From Lachnospiraceae bacterium (GTDB lineage Bacteria > Bacillota > Clostridia > Oscillospirales > Ruminococcaceae): a stretch of 64,000 nucleotides of DNA. The stretch covers positions 80,760 to 144,759 of the forward strand of contig JAMPFE010000004.1 of assembly GCA_023664705.1 (NCBI GenBank). The letters are read 5' to 3'. Shown here piece after piece: positions 15,736-24,003 of the stretch (position 1 is its first letter; each line of letters opens with the position of its first letter). Under the pieces are notes generated by a model. It was not told the DNA's origin and made no database searches. It saw only the letters and a program-made list of their open reading frames with translations. The position numbers and the translations under genes are program-made.

Positions 15736-15902
15736 AGTGAAATCCTCCTCTTAAAAGAATGTATACGTTTTCATTACTTTGATTATACTATATAATTTTA
15801 TTTTTCAACAAGCCAAAAAGCGATTTCGATATGGACAATCGTGACTTTTCGGCGACCCCCGCAAGCTCGGAATTAAAATATTCTCAAAATTCCGAAAAAC
15901 CC

Positions 15903-15931
15903 TTGAAAAAAAGCGGCAATTGTTGTAAAAT
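15903..15931 (+). promoter_or_regulatory. Promoter of the second hybrid kinase
   Basis: TTGAAA (15903-15908), 17 bp, TAAAAT (15926-15931), with the start codon at 15969. Confidence 0.8.
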
Positions 15932-15968
15932 ATAGACAGGGTTTTCAAACGGTTTGGAGGTAAGGTCA

Positions 15969-18050
15969 ATGGACAACAGCTTTGAGGAATTCACAAAAGC
16001 CATAAGCAAGGGCTCGGCGGACTTTTTCCGCAATTTCGTCGAGCAGATGCCCGGCGGCTTTTTCGTGTACCGCGCCCGGGAGGGCGAAGAGGTGCTGCAT
16101 ATAAACAACGCCGCGCTGAAAATTTTCGGGTGCGACACGCTCGAGGAGTTCACAGAGCTCACGGGGAACTCCTTCCGCGGAATGGTCCACCCCGAGGACT
16201 TAGACGGCGTCGAGCGCAGCATCGCCGACCAGATCTCCGCAAACGACGACAAGCTTGACTTCGTGGAATACCGCATAAAGCAGAAAAACGGCTCCACAAG
16301 GTGGATAACGGATTACGGGCGCTTTCTGCACACGGACGCGTTCGGGGACGTTTTCTACGTTTTCATCTCCGACGACACCGAGCGCATGAAAAAGCGCATG
16401 GAGCGCCTCGAACGCGCGAACAAAAACCTCCTGCGCATCTCCGCGCGCGAAAGCCAATACCGCAAGGCGATACTCTACGACGCGCTCTTCTTCTACGAGG
16501 TCGACCTCACAGAGGACAGATTTGTCACCGCCGTCAAGCAAACGGGCGAAAACAACATCTTCCCCGTTTCGGATATGATAAGCTCCCTGAATATGTCCGA
16601 AATGCGCGTCTCCGAGTTTATCAAAAGCGCCGCCGAGTTCGCCTCGCCCAGCGACAGGCAAAAATATCTGGATTTCTTCGATTCCAAGCGCCTTATCAAA
16701 TGCTGCGACAACGGCGAGCTCGAACAGGTCTACGACAAATATACCCCGGACAAGCTCGGCAGACGTCACCTGCTGCACTATGCCGTGCTGCTCGGAAGAA
16801 ACACCGAGGACGGCTCCACGGGCGCGCTCATCATCATCAAGGATATAACCGAGCAGTCCGACCGCCGCAGATTTCTCAACGAGACTCTTCAGCAGGCGCA
16901 GGCGGCGTCCGTCGCGAGGAACGCCTTCCTCTCGAATATGTCCCACGACATAAAAACCCCGCTCAACGCCATTCTCGGCTTTGCCGACCTTATAAAGCTG
17001 CACGTCGGCGAGCGCGGAAGAACCTTGGATTATCTCGAAAAAATCCGCTTTTCGGGCAATCAGCTGCTCAGCATCGTAAGCGAGGCGCTCGAGGTCGCGC
17101 GCATGGAGTCGGGCAAGGCGGCTCTCGCCGAGACGGAGGGCGACCTTGCCGAAATGCTCGACGAGGCGGAAAAGAACTCCCGCCGCGCCATGAGCGCCAA
17201 GGGGCTGCGCTTTAAGCTCGACAGGTCGGGGATAGTCCACACGCGCGTAACAGCCGATTTCACGCGGCTTTCCGAGATACTCGTCCAGCTGCTCGACAAC
17301 GCCGTGAAATACACGGAAAACGGCGGCAGCGTCTCTCTGCTCGCCGCCGAAGAGCCGCAGACGGACGGCTACGGAAAATACAGCTTTACGGTCGAGGACA
17401 CGGGCTGCGGCATCTCCGAGGAGTTTATGGAGCACCTGTTCGAGCCGTTCTCGCGCGAAAGCAACACCACCATGAGCGGCGTTCTCGGAAGCGGTCTCGG
17501 CATGACCGTGGTCAAAAACCTCGTCGACCTTATGGACGGCGAAATATCCGTCGAAAGCGTCCCGAACAAGGGCAGCCGCGTTACCGTATCGGTCACTCTC
17601 AAGCAGCTCGGGAACGTCTCGGCGCCTGCGGCGGCAAAGCACGGCGAGCCCATATCCCTCGAGGGACTGCGCGTGCTGCTCGTCGAGGACAACGAGATAA
17701 ACAGCGAAATAGCCGAGGAACTCCTCACCGAGGAGGGCTTCATCATCGAGACCGCGTCCGACGGGGATATTGCCGTGGAAATGGTCAAGGCAGCCGCGCC
17801 CGACCATTACGGGCTTATCTTAATGGATATCCAGATGCCGCGAATGAACGGCTACGACACGGCGCGGGCTATACGGGCGCTCGGCGACGCGCGCGCGGAT
17901 ATACCCATAATTGCGCTCTCCGCAAACACCTACGCCGAAGACAGAAAGCGCTCGATAGAATCGGGCATGGACGCCCACGCGCCGAAGCCCATTGACCTCC
18001 CGCAGCTCTGCGGGCTGATAAGGACGGTTCTCGGGCGCAAAAACGGCTGA
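15969..18050 (+). CDS. Hybrid sensor histidine kinase with PAS domain and receiver
   Basis: 693 aa; ATG at 15969, 8 nt after GGAGGT. Residues 15-140 are a PAS domain (GGFFVYRA, then FRGMVHPEDL and WITDYGRF). A second PAS-like sensor occupies about 160-295. HisKA His326 lies in NMSHDIKTPLN; the ATPase domain follows (LLDNAVKYTENGG, GSGLGMTVVK). The C-terminal receiver has VEDN, phosphoacceptor Asp620 (LMDIQMP) and Lys673. No membrane span, so the signal is cytoplasmic. No output regulator is adjacent; the partner may be the response regulator at 6414-7277. Confidence 0.9.
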   Translation: MDNSFEEFTKAISKGSADFFRNFVEQMPGGFFVYRAREGEEVLHINNAALKIFGCDTLEEFTELTGNSFRGMVHPEDLDGVERSIADQISANDDKLDFVEYRIKQKNGSTRWITDYGRFLHTDAFGDVFYVFISDDTERMKKRMERLERANKNLLRISARESQYRKAILYDALFFYEVDLTEDRFVTAVKQTGENNIFPVSDMISSLNMSEMRVSEFIKSAAEFASPSDRQKYLDFFDSKRLIKCCDNGELEQVYDKYTPDKLGRRHLLHYAVLLGRNTEDGSTGALIIIKDITEQSDRRRFLNETLQQAQAASVARNAFLSNMSHDIKTPLNAILGFADLIKLHVGERGRTLDYLEKIRFSGNQLLSIVSEALEVARMESGKAALAETEGDLAEMLDEAEKNSRRAMSAKGLRFKLDRSGIVHTRVTADFTRLSEILVQLLDNAVKYTENGGSVSLLAAEEPQTDGYGKYSFTVEDTGCGISEEFMEHLFEPFSRESNTTMSGVLGSGLGMTVVKNLVDLMDGEISVESVPNKGSRVTVSVTLKQLGNVSAPAAAKHGEPISLEGLRVLLVEDNEINSEIAEELLTEEGFIIETASDGDIAVEMVKAAAPDHYGLILMDIQMPRMNGYDTARAIRALGDARADIPIIALSANTYAEDRKRSIESGMDAHAPKPIDLPQLCGLIRTVLGRKNG

Positions 18051-18067
18051 CCCCGAAACAGAAAAAC

Positions 18068-18187
18068 AAAGCCCGCTCTCGAAGGCGTGCCGCCTTCGGC
18101 GTTTCGTATCATAGAAAATTTCGGTGTCAAGCGTTTTCGCTCGACACCGAAATAATTCTATACCGCACGCACCCTAAAGCGGGCTTT
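18068..18187. terminator. Bidirectional terminator with repeat elements lodged in its loop
   Basis: Arms AAAGCCCGCT (18068-18077) and AGCGGGCTTT (18178-18187) with flanking A/T runs would form an ordinary terminator between convergent genes. The 100-nt loop contains the GAAGGCGTGCCGCCTTCGGC motif (18081-18100) and the interspersed hairpin (18121-18150), as if both had been inserted into it. Confidence 0.7.
18121..18150. repeat. Interspersed hairpin repeat, copy 2
   Basis: TCGGTGTC-a-AGCG-TTTT-CGCT-c-GACACCGA, a perfect outer and inner stem, preceded by CATAGAAAATT. Identical in its 30-nt core to the copy at 45063-45092. Confidence 0.9.
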
Positions 18188-18192
18188 TTTCA

Positions 18193-19638
18193 TCAGAATT
18201 TTTTCCTCCAGATAGACGGCACAAACAGCATCATCATAGGCAAACACTCCAGTCTGCCGAGCAGCATATCCATCGACAGCACTATCTTGGAGAAGTCGGA
18301 GAAAAAGGAAAAGTTTTCCATAGGACCGACCTTGTTTATTCCGGGACCTATATTGTTGAAGCAGGCAGTCACCGCCGTAAGGTTCGTCGCGAAATCGCAG
18401 TTGTCGACGGAGATAAGCAGCATCGACGACAGCATGAGGAAAAGATATATCCCGAGGTAGCAATGCACGCCGTGTACCGTGTCCGCGTCCATTGCCTTGT
18501 CCTCGCTGGTCACAAGACTCACGGATTTCGGATGGAGCAGCTTTTTGAAGTATTTGCCCGTGTTCTTGAAGAGGATTATCAGGCGCTGCACCTTAAAGCC
18601 GCCGCCCGTCGAGCCCGCGCACGCCCCGACAAGCATAAGCAGCACCAGTATCATCTGCGAAAACGCGGGCCAGAGGTTGAAATCCGCAGTTGCGAAGCCC
18701 GTCGTCGTCATTATCGAAACGACCTGAAAAGCCGCGTAACGGAGGCTCTGACCTACCGACCTGTATATGGGATAGATGCTCGCGCCGATAAGCAATGTGG
18801 AAACCGCGATTATTATAACGTAAACGCGCAGCTCGAGGTTTTTGCCGACGTCCTTAAAGCGCCTTATCAGCAGGAAGTAGAATATGTTGAAGTTCACGCC
18901 GAACAGCATCATCATAACGGTTATAACAACGTCTATATACGCGGAATTATAATACGCTATGCCCGCGTTTTTGATGCCGAAGCCGCCCGTGCCCGCCGTG
19001 CCCATTGCGTGGCACACGCTGTCGAACGCGGGCATTCCCCCCGCGCAGAGCAGTATGAACGTCACCAGCGTAAGCGCGCCGTATATCGAGTACATATAGA
19101 CCGCCGTGTTTTTGCCCTTCGGCACGAATTTTCCGACCTGCGGTCCCGGGCACTCCGCTCTCATAAGGTACATCGAATCCTTCGACGACGGAAAGACCAT
19201 AAGCGCGAAAACGAGTATTCCCATGCCGCCTATCCAGTGCGAAAAGCTGCGCCAGAACAGCATGCCGTGCGACAAGCCCTCCACGTTTGAAAGTATCGTC
19301 GAGCCCGTGGTGGTAAAGCCCGAAACGCTCTCAAACACCGCGTCGACAAAGCGGGGTATCTCGCCGCTTATGTAAAACGGCAGCGCTCCCGCAAGCGGGA
19401 ACACTATCCACAGCATGGCGACAATGATAAAGCCCTCTTTCGTGTACATTTCGGAGGATTTCGGCTTGACGAGCGTCATAGGCAGCGACAGCACAGCCAA
19501 GACCGCCCCCGAGACGATAAACGCCAGCACCGCGTCAAACTCCCCATAGCAAAGGCTCACCAAAGCGGGCAGCAGAAACAGCGCCGACCCGACAAGCGTC
19601 ATCTTCGACAAATAATGAAAAACCAAAGCCTTGTTCAT
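18193..19638 (-). CDS. trkH: Potassium uptake protein TrkH/KtrB, membrane channel subunit
   Basis: 481 aa polytopic membrane protein with the four pore-loop repeats typical of Trk/Ktr translocators: SVSGFTTTGST, GTAGTGGFGIK, SIMTTTGFATAD and FNNIGPGINKVG. It conducts potassium (and sodium) inward and is gated by the cytosolic RCK subunit encoded 31 bp upstream in the same operon (19670-21025). The helix-rich N-terminus and the 481-aa length are normal for the family. Confidence 0.93.
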   Translation of the reverse strand: MNKALVFHYLSKMTLVGSALFLLPALVSLCYGEFDAVLAFIVSGAVLAVLSLPMTLVKPKSSEMYTKEGFIIVAMLWIVFPLAGALPFYISGEIPRFVDAVFESVSGFTTTGSTILSNVEGLSHGMLFWRSFSHWIGGMGILVFALMVFPSSKDSMYLMRAECPGPQVGKFVPKGKNTAVYMYSIYGALTLVTFILLCAGGMPAFDSVCHAMGTAGTGGFGIKNAGIAYYNSAYIDVVITVMMMLFGVNFNIFYFLLIRRFKDVGKNLELRVYVIIIAVSTLLIGASIYPIYRSVGQSLRYAAFQVVSIMTTTGFATADFNLWPAFSQMILVLLMLVGACAGSTGGGFKVQRLIILFKNTGKYFKKLLHPKSVSLVTSEDKAMDADTVHGVHCYLGIYLFLMLSSMLLISVDNCDFATNLTAVTACFNNIGPGINKVGPMENFSFFSDFSKIVLSMDMLLGRLECLPMMMLFVPSIWRKKF

Positions 19639-19669
19639 TTCAAGCAGACCCTAAGCCCGCTGTTCACCT

Positions 19670-21025
19670 CTATTCCAGAATATCCCTTATATCGGCGAAG
19701 CGGTGCTCCTTGGAAACGACCACGACCGAATCGCCCAGCTCGATAGCGGTATTACCGTCGGCGATCATTACCTGCCGACCTCTTACCACCGAGCATACCA
19801 GAATGTTCTTTTTGAGCCTTATCTCTTTAAGCGGGATACCCGTAAGCTTGGGGATATGCTCCTTTATTTTGAACTCCGCCGCCTCTACGCGGTTATCCAC
19901 TATGTGATAAATCGACTCGATATTGCTTTCGGTATTGTCGAGGCTTCGCACATACCCGAGCACGGAGCTTGTCGTAAGATATTTCGGGAAAATGATACAA
20001 TCGAGACCTATCTGGCTCGTCAGATTGACGTAGCTCTCGCGGTTGACCTTGGTGACTACTTTTGCGTTGGAATTGTTTTTCGCGTAGAGCGACATGATGA
20101 TGTTCTCCTCGTCGATGCCCGTAATGGCGACGAACGCGTCCGCGTCGCGTATGCCCTCCTCCAGCAGCAGGTCTTGGTCGGTGCCGTCTCCGTGAATAAC
20201 GGACGCTTTCGGGAACATCTGAGCGAGCATCCTGCACTGCTCGAGGTCGTTTTCGATTATCTTTACGTGCATACCCATTCCAAGCAGACTTTTCGTGAGG
20301 TAGTAGCAAATTCTGCCGCCGCCGACTATCATACAGGACTTTACCTTGTCCTTGATAGAGCCGTTAAATCTGAAGAACTGCTCGATATCCTTATGGGTAG
20401 CCGCGATATTTATCCTGTCGCCCGAGCGGAGGACGAAGTTGCCGCCCGGTATGTATATCTCGGAATCGCGCTGTACGGCGCAGATAAGCAGCTTTATCTT
20501 GGTGCGCTTGTATATCTCGATAAGGCTGCAGTCCAAAAGCGGCGAATTGTCGGGTATCTTATACTCGACGAGCTCCATTCTGCCCTTTTCAAACACCTCG
20601 ACCTTTGCCGCCTCTGGGGTTATCAGAACGCGGAGTATCTCGTCGGCGGTTATCGCCTCGGGATTTATCGCCATGGAAAGCCCGAGCTCGTCGCGTATCA
20701 GGTCAATCTGCTTGTAGTACTCGGGGTTGCGGACGCGTGATATGGTGCGCTTTGCGCCGAGCTTTTTCGCGATAAGGCAGCAGAGCAGATTTACCTCGTC
20801 GTAGTGGGTGGCGGCGATGACGATCGCCGCCTTGTTTGCGCCGGCGTCCCGCAGAACGTCCGCATCTGTGCCGTTGCCCTCTATGCACATGACGTCCTCG
20901 GTGTTCTGGGTTTTTTCGAGGGCGGCGGCGTTGATGTCGACGACCGTCACGTCGTGTCCTTCGTTTGAAAGCATGGAAGCAAGGCTGTTTCCCGCCTTGC
21001 CGTTGCCGATAATTACCATTTTCAT
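19670..21025 (-). CDS. trkA: Trk potassium uptake regulatory subunit TrkA (two RCK units)
   Basis: 451 aa. Two RCK_N Rossmann folds are visible: GNGKAGNSLASML at residues 7-19 and GGGRICYYLTKSLLG near 237-251, each followed by an RCK_C (TrkA_C) domain. It binds NAD(H) or ATP/ADP and gates TrkH at the inner face of the membrane. It is the first gene of the trkA-trkH operon and has a consensus promoter 46 nt upstream. Confidence 0.94.
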   Translation of the reverse strand: MKMVIIGNGKAGNSLASMLSNEGHDVTVVDINAAALEKTQNTEDVMCIEGNGTDADVLRDAGANKAAIVIAATHYDEVNLLCCLIAKKLGAKRTISRVRNPEYYKQIDLIRDELGLSMAINPEAITADEILRVLITPEAAKVEVFEKGRMELVEYKIPDNSPLLDCSLIEIYKRTKIKLLICAVQRDSEIYIPGGNFVLRSGDRINIAATHKDIEQFFRFNGSIKDKVKSCMIVGGGRICYYLTKSLLGMGMHVKIIENDLEQCRMLAQMFPKASVIHGDGTDQDLLLEEGIRDADAFVAITGIDEENIIMSLYAKNNSNAKVVTKVNRESYVNLTSQIGLDCIIFPKYLTTSSVLGYVRSLDNTESNIESIYHIVDNRVEAAEFKIKEHIPKLTGIPLKEIRLKKNILVCSVVRGRQVMIADGNTAIELGDSVVVVSKEHRFADIRDILE

Positions 21026-21070
21026 AGCGTTTTTCCTTAAATTTCCCTATGGGACATTTTATACCTATAT

Positions 21071-21099
21071 ATTATAGCACTTCTTTTATTTTATGTCAA
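21071..21099 (-). promoter_or_regulatory. Consensus promoter of trkA-trkH
   Basis: On the minus strand TTGACA (21094-21099), 17-bp spacer, TATAAT (21071-21076). Confidence 0.9.
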
Positions 21100-21206
21100 G
21101 GGGCGTGATTTTCGTTTCGCGAAATTTGTCGAAATGAATTTTTTTGGCTGGGAACTTGCAAAAATTTTTCGTAAATACACAAATTCGCGAAATATGTGTA
21201 TTATTT

Positions 21207-21275
21207 TGCAGTCTTTTGCAGTTCGGGTGCAGTTTTTTGCAGCCGTTTTGCAGTTATTTGCAGATTTTTGCGGTT
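21207..21275 (-). repeat. Helically phased TGCAG repeats upstream of trkA
   Basis: TGCAG starts at 21207, 21217, 21228, 21238, 21249 and 21259 and TGCGG at 21269, spaced 10-11 bp; two more TGCAG follow in 21348-21364. On the minus strand this reads CTGCA, the motif seen at 6301 and 51700. The array lies about 110 bp upstream of the trkA -35 box. The rest of 21100-21403 is AT-rich with no other feature. Confidence 0.75.
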
Positions 21276-21403
21276 TTGAGATGTAAATATCTGGAAGCAA
21301 TGTAAAATAAAGTAAAAATATGGAAATTGCCTTGACGGGGAAAAAATTTGCAGTAAATTGCAGTTATTATTACGATATGCTGTAATTGCGGGAACGGGGC
21401 GCC

Positions 21404-21432
21404 GAAAAAGCCCGTGCCTTTCGGCGCGGGCT
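21404..21432 (-). terminator. Terminator of the TetR/CPBP operon
   Basis: On the minus strand AGCCCGCGCC-GAAA-GGCACGGGCT followed by TTTTT, 6 nt after the stop codon. Confidence 0.88.
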
Positions 21433-21438
21433 TGGGGG

Positions 21439-22197
21439 TTATGTATTTTTGGGCTTGGTTTTGAATATTATCCACACGGAATACAGCGCGGAGAGCGCTA
21501 TCAGGAACACAGAGATGATGATAAGCTGCGCGGGGGTGCGGTCGACGGCGAATATCGAGAGCGAATTTACCGCTTGGTGCGCGATAATGCAGGGGACGAG
21601 CGTTCCGGAGCGGTGGAAAATTATCGTGAACAGGAAGCCGAGCGCGATGGCGTAGCAGATCTGAAGCACGGTGAGGAGAAGATCCTGACTGCCGTTGAAG
21701 AGGTTGACGATGTGACCGACGCCGAACGTTACGGCGGAGATGATGACGGCGCGCTTTACGCTGCTTTTGGCGATAGCCTTGAACAGGAAGCCGCGGAAGA
21801 TAAGCTCCTCGAGGAAGCCGACCCCTATCATGCTGACGACGGCGAGCGCGAGCTCCGCAGCGGTAAGCTCCCGAGGTGTCTCGAGCTCCCACGGCACGGC
21901 AATGTGCGCCGTTACGCCGTACCAGACGTTCACCGAGGGAATTGCGATAAGCGGGATAAAGAAGAGAAACGCCGCGGGGCCGAACTTGGCCTTGCCGAGA
22001 CCGAACTTCTCGAGAAGCCCGTTTTTGCCGAGCCAGATGATGACGAACACCATAAGCGCAATGACAAGCGCCGCCGTGACCGATTTATACAGCCCGAGCA
22101 CCTCCGAAACGTTGTCGCCGATAGTCATGGCGACAAGATATATGCCTATCCACATCAGCGCGAAGCCGAGCTCGTTTTTTTCATACAGTTTTTTCAT
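21439..22197 (-). CDS. CPBP (Abi/CaaX-type) intramembrane glutamic protease
   Basis: 252 aa with about 7-8 membrane helices. The CPBP active-site motifs are present: EELIFRGF near residue 130 (Glu-Glu-x3-Arg) and FGVGHIVN, followed by the later IIAHQAVNS His/Asn motif. Such proteins cleave membrane substrates or process CaaX-like or bacteriocin peptides. The ATG at 22197 lies behind GAGGAAA and overlaps the TetR gene by 17 bp, so it is co-regulated with TetR. Substrate unknown; bacteriocin self-immunity is one possibility. Confidence 0.88.
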   Translation of the reverse strand: MKKLYEKNELGFALMWIGIYLVAMTIGDNVSEVLGLYKSVTAALVIALMVFVIIWLGKNGLLEKFGLGKAKFGPAAFLFFIPLIAIPSVNVWYGVTAHIAVPWELETPRELTAAELALAVVSMIGVGFLEELIFRGFLFKAIAKSSVKRAVIISAVTFGVGHIVNLFNGSQDLLLTVLQICYAIALGFLFTIIFHRSGTLVPCIIAHQAVNSLSIFAVDRTPAQLIIISVFLIALSALYSVWIIFKTKPKNT

Positions 22198-22762
22198 TGT
22201 TTTCCTCCTTGACCGCGAGCACCGCGCCGTTGTAGGCGAACTCCATGTGCCGCATTATTTCGTCCTCGTTATACTCCAGCGTGTTGTTCGCGAGCATGCT
22301 TGCGTAGCCGTGCGCGAACATCGCAACCGCCAGAAACACCTTTTTGGTGCGCTCCGCGTCGAGACCCATTGCCATGCTCATCATTCCGGTTATGGGGGCG
22401 GCGTCCTCGGAATCTATCATTCCCGCGATGCTGCCCTCGGCGAGGTTCGACTGAAACAGAAAGCGGAACAGGTTTTTTTCCCGGGCGGCGAAACGGATAT
22501 ACCGCAGTCCTATGCCTTTCATAATGTCGCCGGGCTCGGCCTGAAAGCCCGTGATATACTCCGTGTGGAACGCGTCGGCTTTTGCGTAGGCGGCGCGTTT
22601 AAGCTCCTCGATGGTTTTGAAATGGTACATTACGGGCTGCGTGGAGCAGCCGAGCCTTTCCGCGACGGAGCGCGCGCTTATCTCCTCGGCGCCGTTTTCC
22701 CGCGCGACGTCGAACGCGGCCTCGACGACCATTTCCCTTGTTATTTTTGCCTTGGGCGGCAT
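22181..22762 (-). CDS. TetR family transcriptional regulator
   Basis: 193 aa; ATG at 22762 behind AGGAGG. The N-terminal helix-turn-helix (about 9-50) has the ARSVAERLGCSTQPVMYHF recognition segment. The C-terminal ligand-binding half (80-190) is divergent. A 26-bp near-perfect palindrome lies between its -10 box and ribosome site, so it most likely represses its own operon with the CPBP protease and is released by an unknown ligand. Confidence 0.92.
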   Translation of the reverse strand: MPPKAKITREMVVEAAFDVARENGAEEISARSVAERLGCSTQPVMYHFKTIEELKRAAYAKADAFHTEYITGFQAEPGDIMKGIGLRYIRFAAREKNLFRFLFQSNLAEGSIAGMIDSEDAAPITGMMSMAMGLDAERTKKVFLAVAMFAHGYASMLANNTLEYNEDEIMRHMEFAYNGAVLAVKEENNEKTV

Positions 22763-22775
22763 ATTGCACCTCCTT

Positions 22776-22833
22776 TGTTATATAACACCTGTTGTATAAC
22801 ATAGATTATATCACATTGAAAGCGAGTTGTCAA
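22776..22833 (-). promoter_or_regulatory. TetR promoter and palindromic operator
   Basis: Minus-strand TTGACA (22828-22833), 17 bp, TATAAT (22805-22810). The operator TGTTATATAACAC-CTGTTGTATAACA (22776-22801) is a dyad with only two mismatched pairs, placed over the transcription start. Confidence 0.9.
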
Positions 22834-22844
22834 GAGGTTTTTGC

Positions 22845-22870
22845 AAAAAAAACGCGCTTTTTTCAGCGCG
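22845..22870 (-). terminator. Terminator overlapping the end of the truncated deacetylase
   Basis: On the minus strand CGCGCTGAAAAAAGCGCG followed by eight T. The stop codon TGA of the truncated gene is inside the hairpin. Confidence 0.85.
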
Positions 22871-23450
22871 CGCCGCAAACCGCGTAACAAAGGGCTTTCC
22901 CATCCGCGTCTACCCCTTCGACGTCCCACTGGATGACCTTCATGCCCATGCCGTCGAGCGTGGTGATGAGGCTGTCGTCGAACTCGCCGTAGGGAGCGCG
23001 GTACAGCGTGGGCTCGCTGCCCGTTATCATCTTTATCTTGCGGCTGCATTCCTTGGTGTCGTTGATGAGGTCGTTGACGTTTATGCCCTCGACGTGGGGG
23101 TGTTGGTCGGAATGGTTTTCTATCTCGTGACCCGCGTCGAAGAACGCCTTAACGTCGTCGGGATAGCGGTCGCACCAGTCGCCCGTGACGAAGAAGGTCG
23201 CCTTTGCGTCGTTGTCGCCGAGGATTTTTATCAGCTCGTCGGTGTTGGAGTTTTCCCAAGCGACGTCGAACGTAATGGCGACCTTTTTGTCGCCGCGCTC
23301 TACGCTGTAGATGGGGAGCTGACGCTGACCCGCCCTGCCGCCGACGGAAGCGACCGCCGCAGTTATGCCGACCGCCGCCGTGACCACCGCGAGACCCGCC
23401 GCCGCGGCGATACGCTTGATCTGTTTTTTTGTGAATGTGATAGCTCTCAT
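22863..23450 (-). pseudogene. N-terminal half of a split polysaccharide deacetylase (NodB family)
   Basis: As it stands it encodes 195 aa from an ATG at 23450 behind GGAGGGG. Residues 8-35 are a membrane anchor or signal peptide. NodB motifs 1-3 are present: TFD (Asp62), NHSDQHPH (His113, His117) and RAPYG (Arg151). Homology stops at Val177 (VIQWDV); the last 18 residues (EGVDADGKALCYAVCGAR) are unrelated to the family. The missing C-terminal half, starting DSIDW, is at 4494-4989. NodB motifs 4-5 are absent, so the present product should be inactive. Rejoined, the enzyme would have 341 aa, close to sporulation-type PdaA/PdaB proteins in organisation. Confidence 0.85.
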
Positions 23451-23569
23451 ATATTCCCCTCCGTGAAAAAATAATTATCATAGCTTGCTATAACTGCTCT
23501 ATAACTATGCCCCGCGGCGGACAAATATGACAAGCAGCGCCCGAAAAACAAAACATTTCACAAAAACTC

Positions 23570-23598
23570 TTGACAAACGATAATATTTGTTGTATAAT
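23570..23598 (+). promoter_or_regulatory. Consensus promoter of the ComFB-like gene
   Basis: TTGACA (23570-23575), 17 bp, TATAAT (23593-23598). Confidence 0.9.
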
Positions 23599-23660
23599 AT
23601 TGTGTAAGAGGGTATGTCCGATCAGTCCGCGCTTTGCACGGCATCTTTCAGGAGGAGCTT

Positions 23661-23951
23661 ATGGCACTTGTAAACGTAATGGAAAACATCGTCGAGGAAA
23701 AACTTCAGCGTATGCTTGAGGCGGAGGACTGCTGCAAGTGCGAGCGCTGCTTCGAGGATATGAAAGCAAAGGCGCTGAACCAGCTGCCGTCGAGATATGT
23801 AAGCACGCATAACGGGGAGCTGTTTTCAAAGCTTGCCGCTACCGTGCGCCAGAGCACTATCGATATAAACGTTGCCGTTGCGAACGCGATAGACGTTATT
23901 TCCGCGCACCCCTCGCACGAGGGCGAGGACGCCGACAAAAAGAGCGAATGA
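23661..23951 (+). CDS. ComFB-like late competence protein
   Basis: 96 aa from the ATG at 23661, 4 nt after AGGAGGAG. The sequence opens with NVMENIVEEKLQRML, then four cysteines (CCKCERC) that bind zinc in B. subtilis ComFB, then DMKAKALNQLPSRYVST, which is the family signature. Function is unclear even in model species; homologues occur beside competence or motility genes and some ComFB proteins bind cyclic dinucleotides. It is close to comEC (24613-26646), supporting a competence link. Confidence 0.85.
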   Translation: MALVNVMENIVEEKLQRMLEAEDCCKCERCFEDMKAKALNQLPSRYVSTHNGELFSKLAATVRQSTIDINVAVANAIDVISAHPSHEGEDADKKSE

Positions 23952-23965
23952 CGAGCAAATTACAT

Positions 23966-24003
23966 AAAAAAGCCGTATTCCGATGCGAATACGGCTTTTT
24001 TTA
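23966..24003. terminator. Bidirectional terminator between comFB-like gene and recR
   Basis: AAAAAGCCGTATTC-CGATGC-GAATACGGCTTTTT, flanked by A and T runs, overlapping the end of recR. Confidence 0.92.

Larger units (their letters stand above)
4990..22920. mobile_element. 17,931-bp intervening segment splitting the polysaccharide deacetylase gene
   Basis: The two gene halves flank this segment on the same strand, and the triplet TCG is present at both ends (4987-4989 and 22918-22920), consistent with site-specific insertion of a circle at TCG. A large serine recombinase (10276-11763) lies inside. Both ends carry promoters directed inward within 120 bp of the junctions (5029-5057 and 22805-22833). 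Cargo is regulatory and metabolic: esterase, two hybrid kinases, ECF sigma pair, phosphofructokinase, Trk potassium uptake, TetR/CPBP. No phage structural or conjugation genes are seen, and the recombinase is not at an end, so a non-mobile chromosomal rearrangement remains possible. Confidence 0.55.

Noticed and set aside
4990..22920. The intervening segment as a prophage or conjugative element
   Set aside because: No capsid, portal, terminase, lysis, relaxase or type IV secretion genes are present; only the recombinase suggests mobility.
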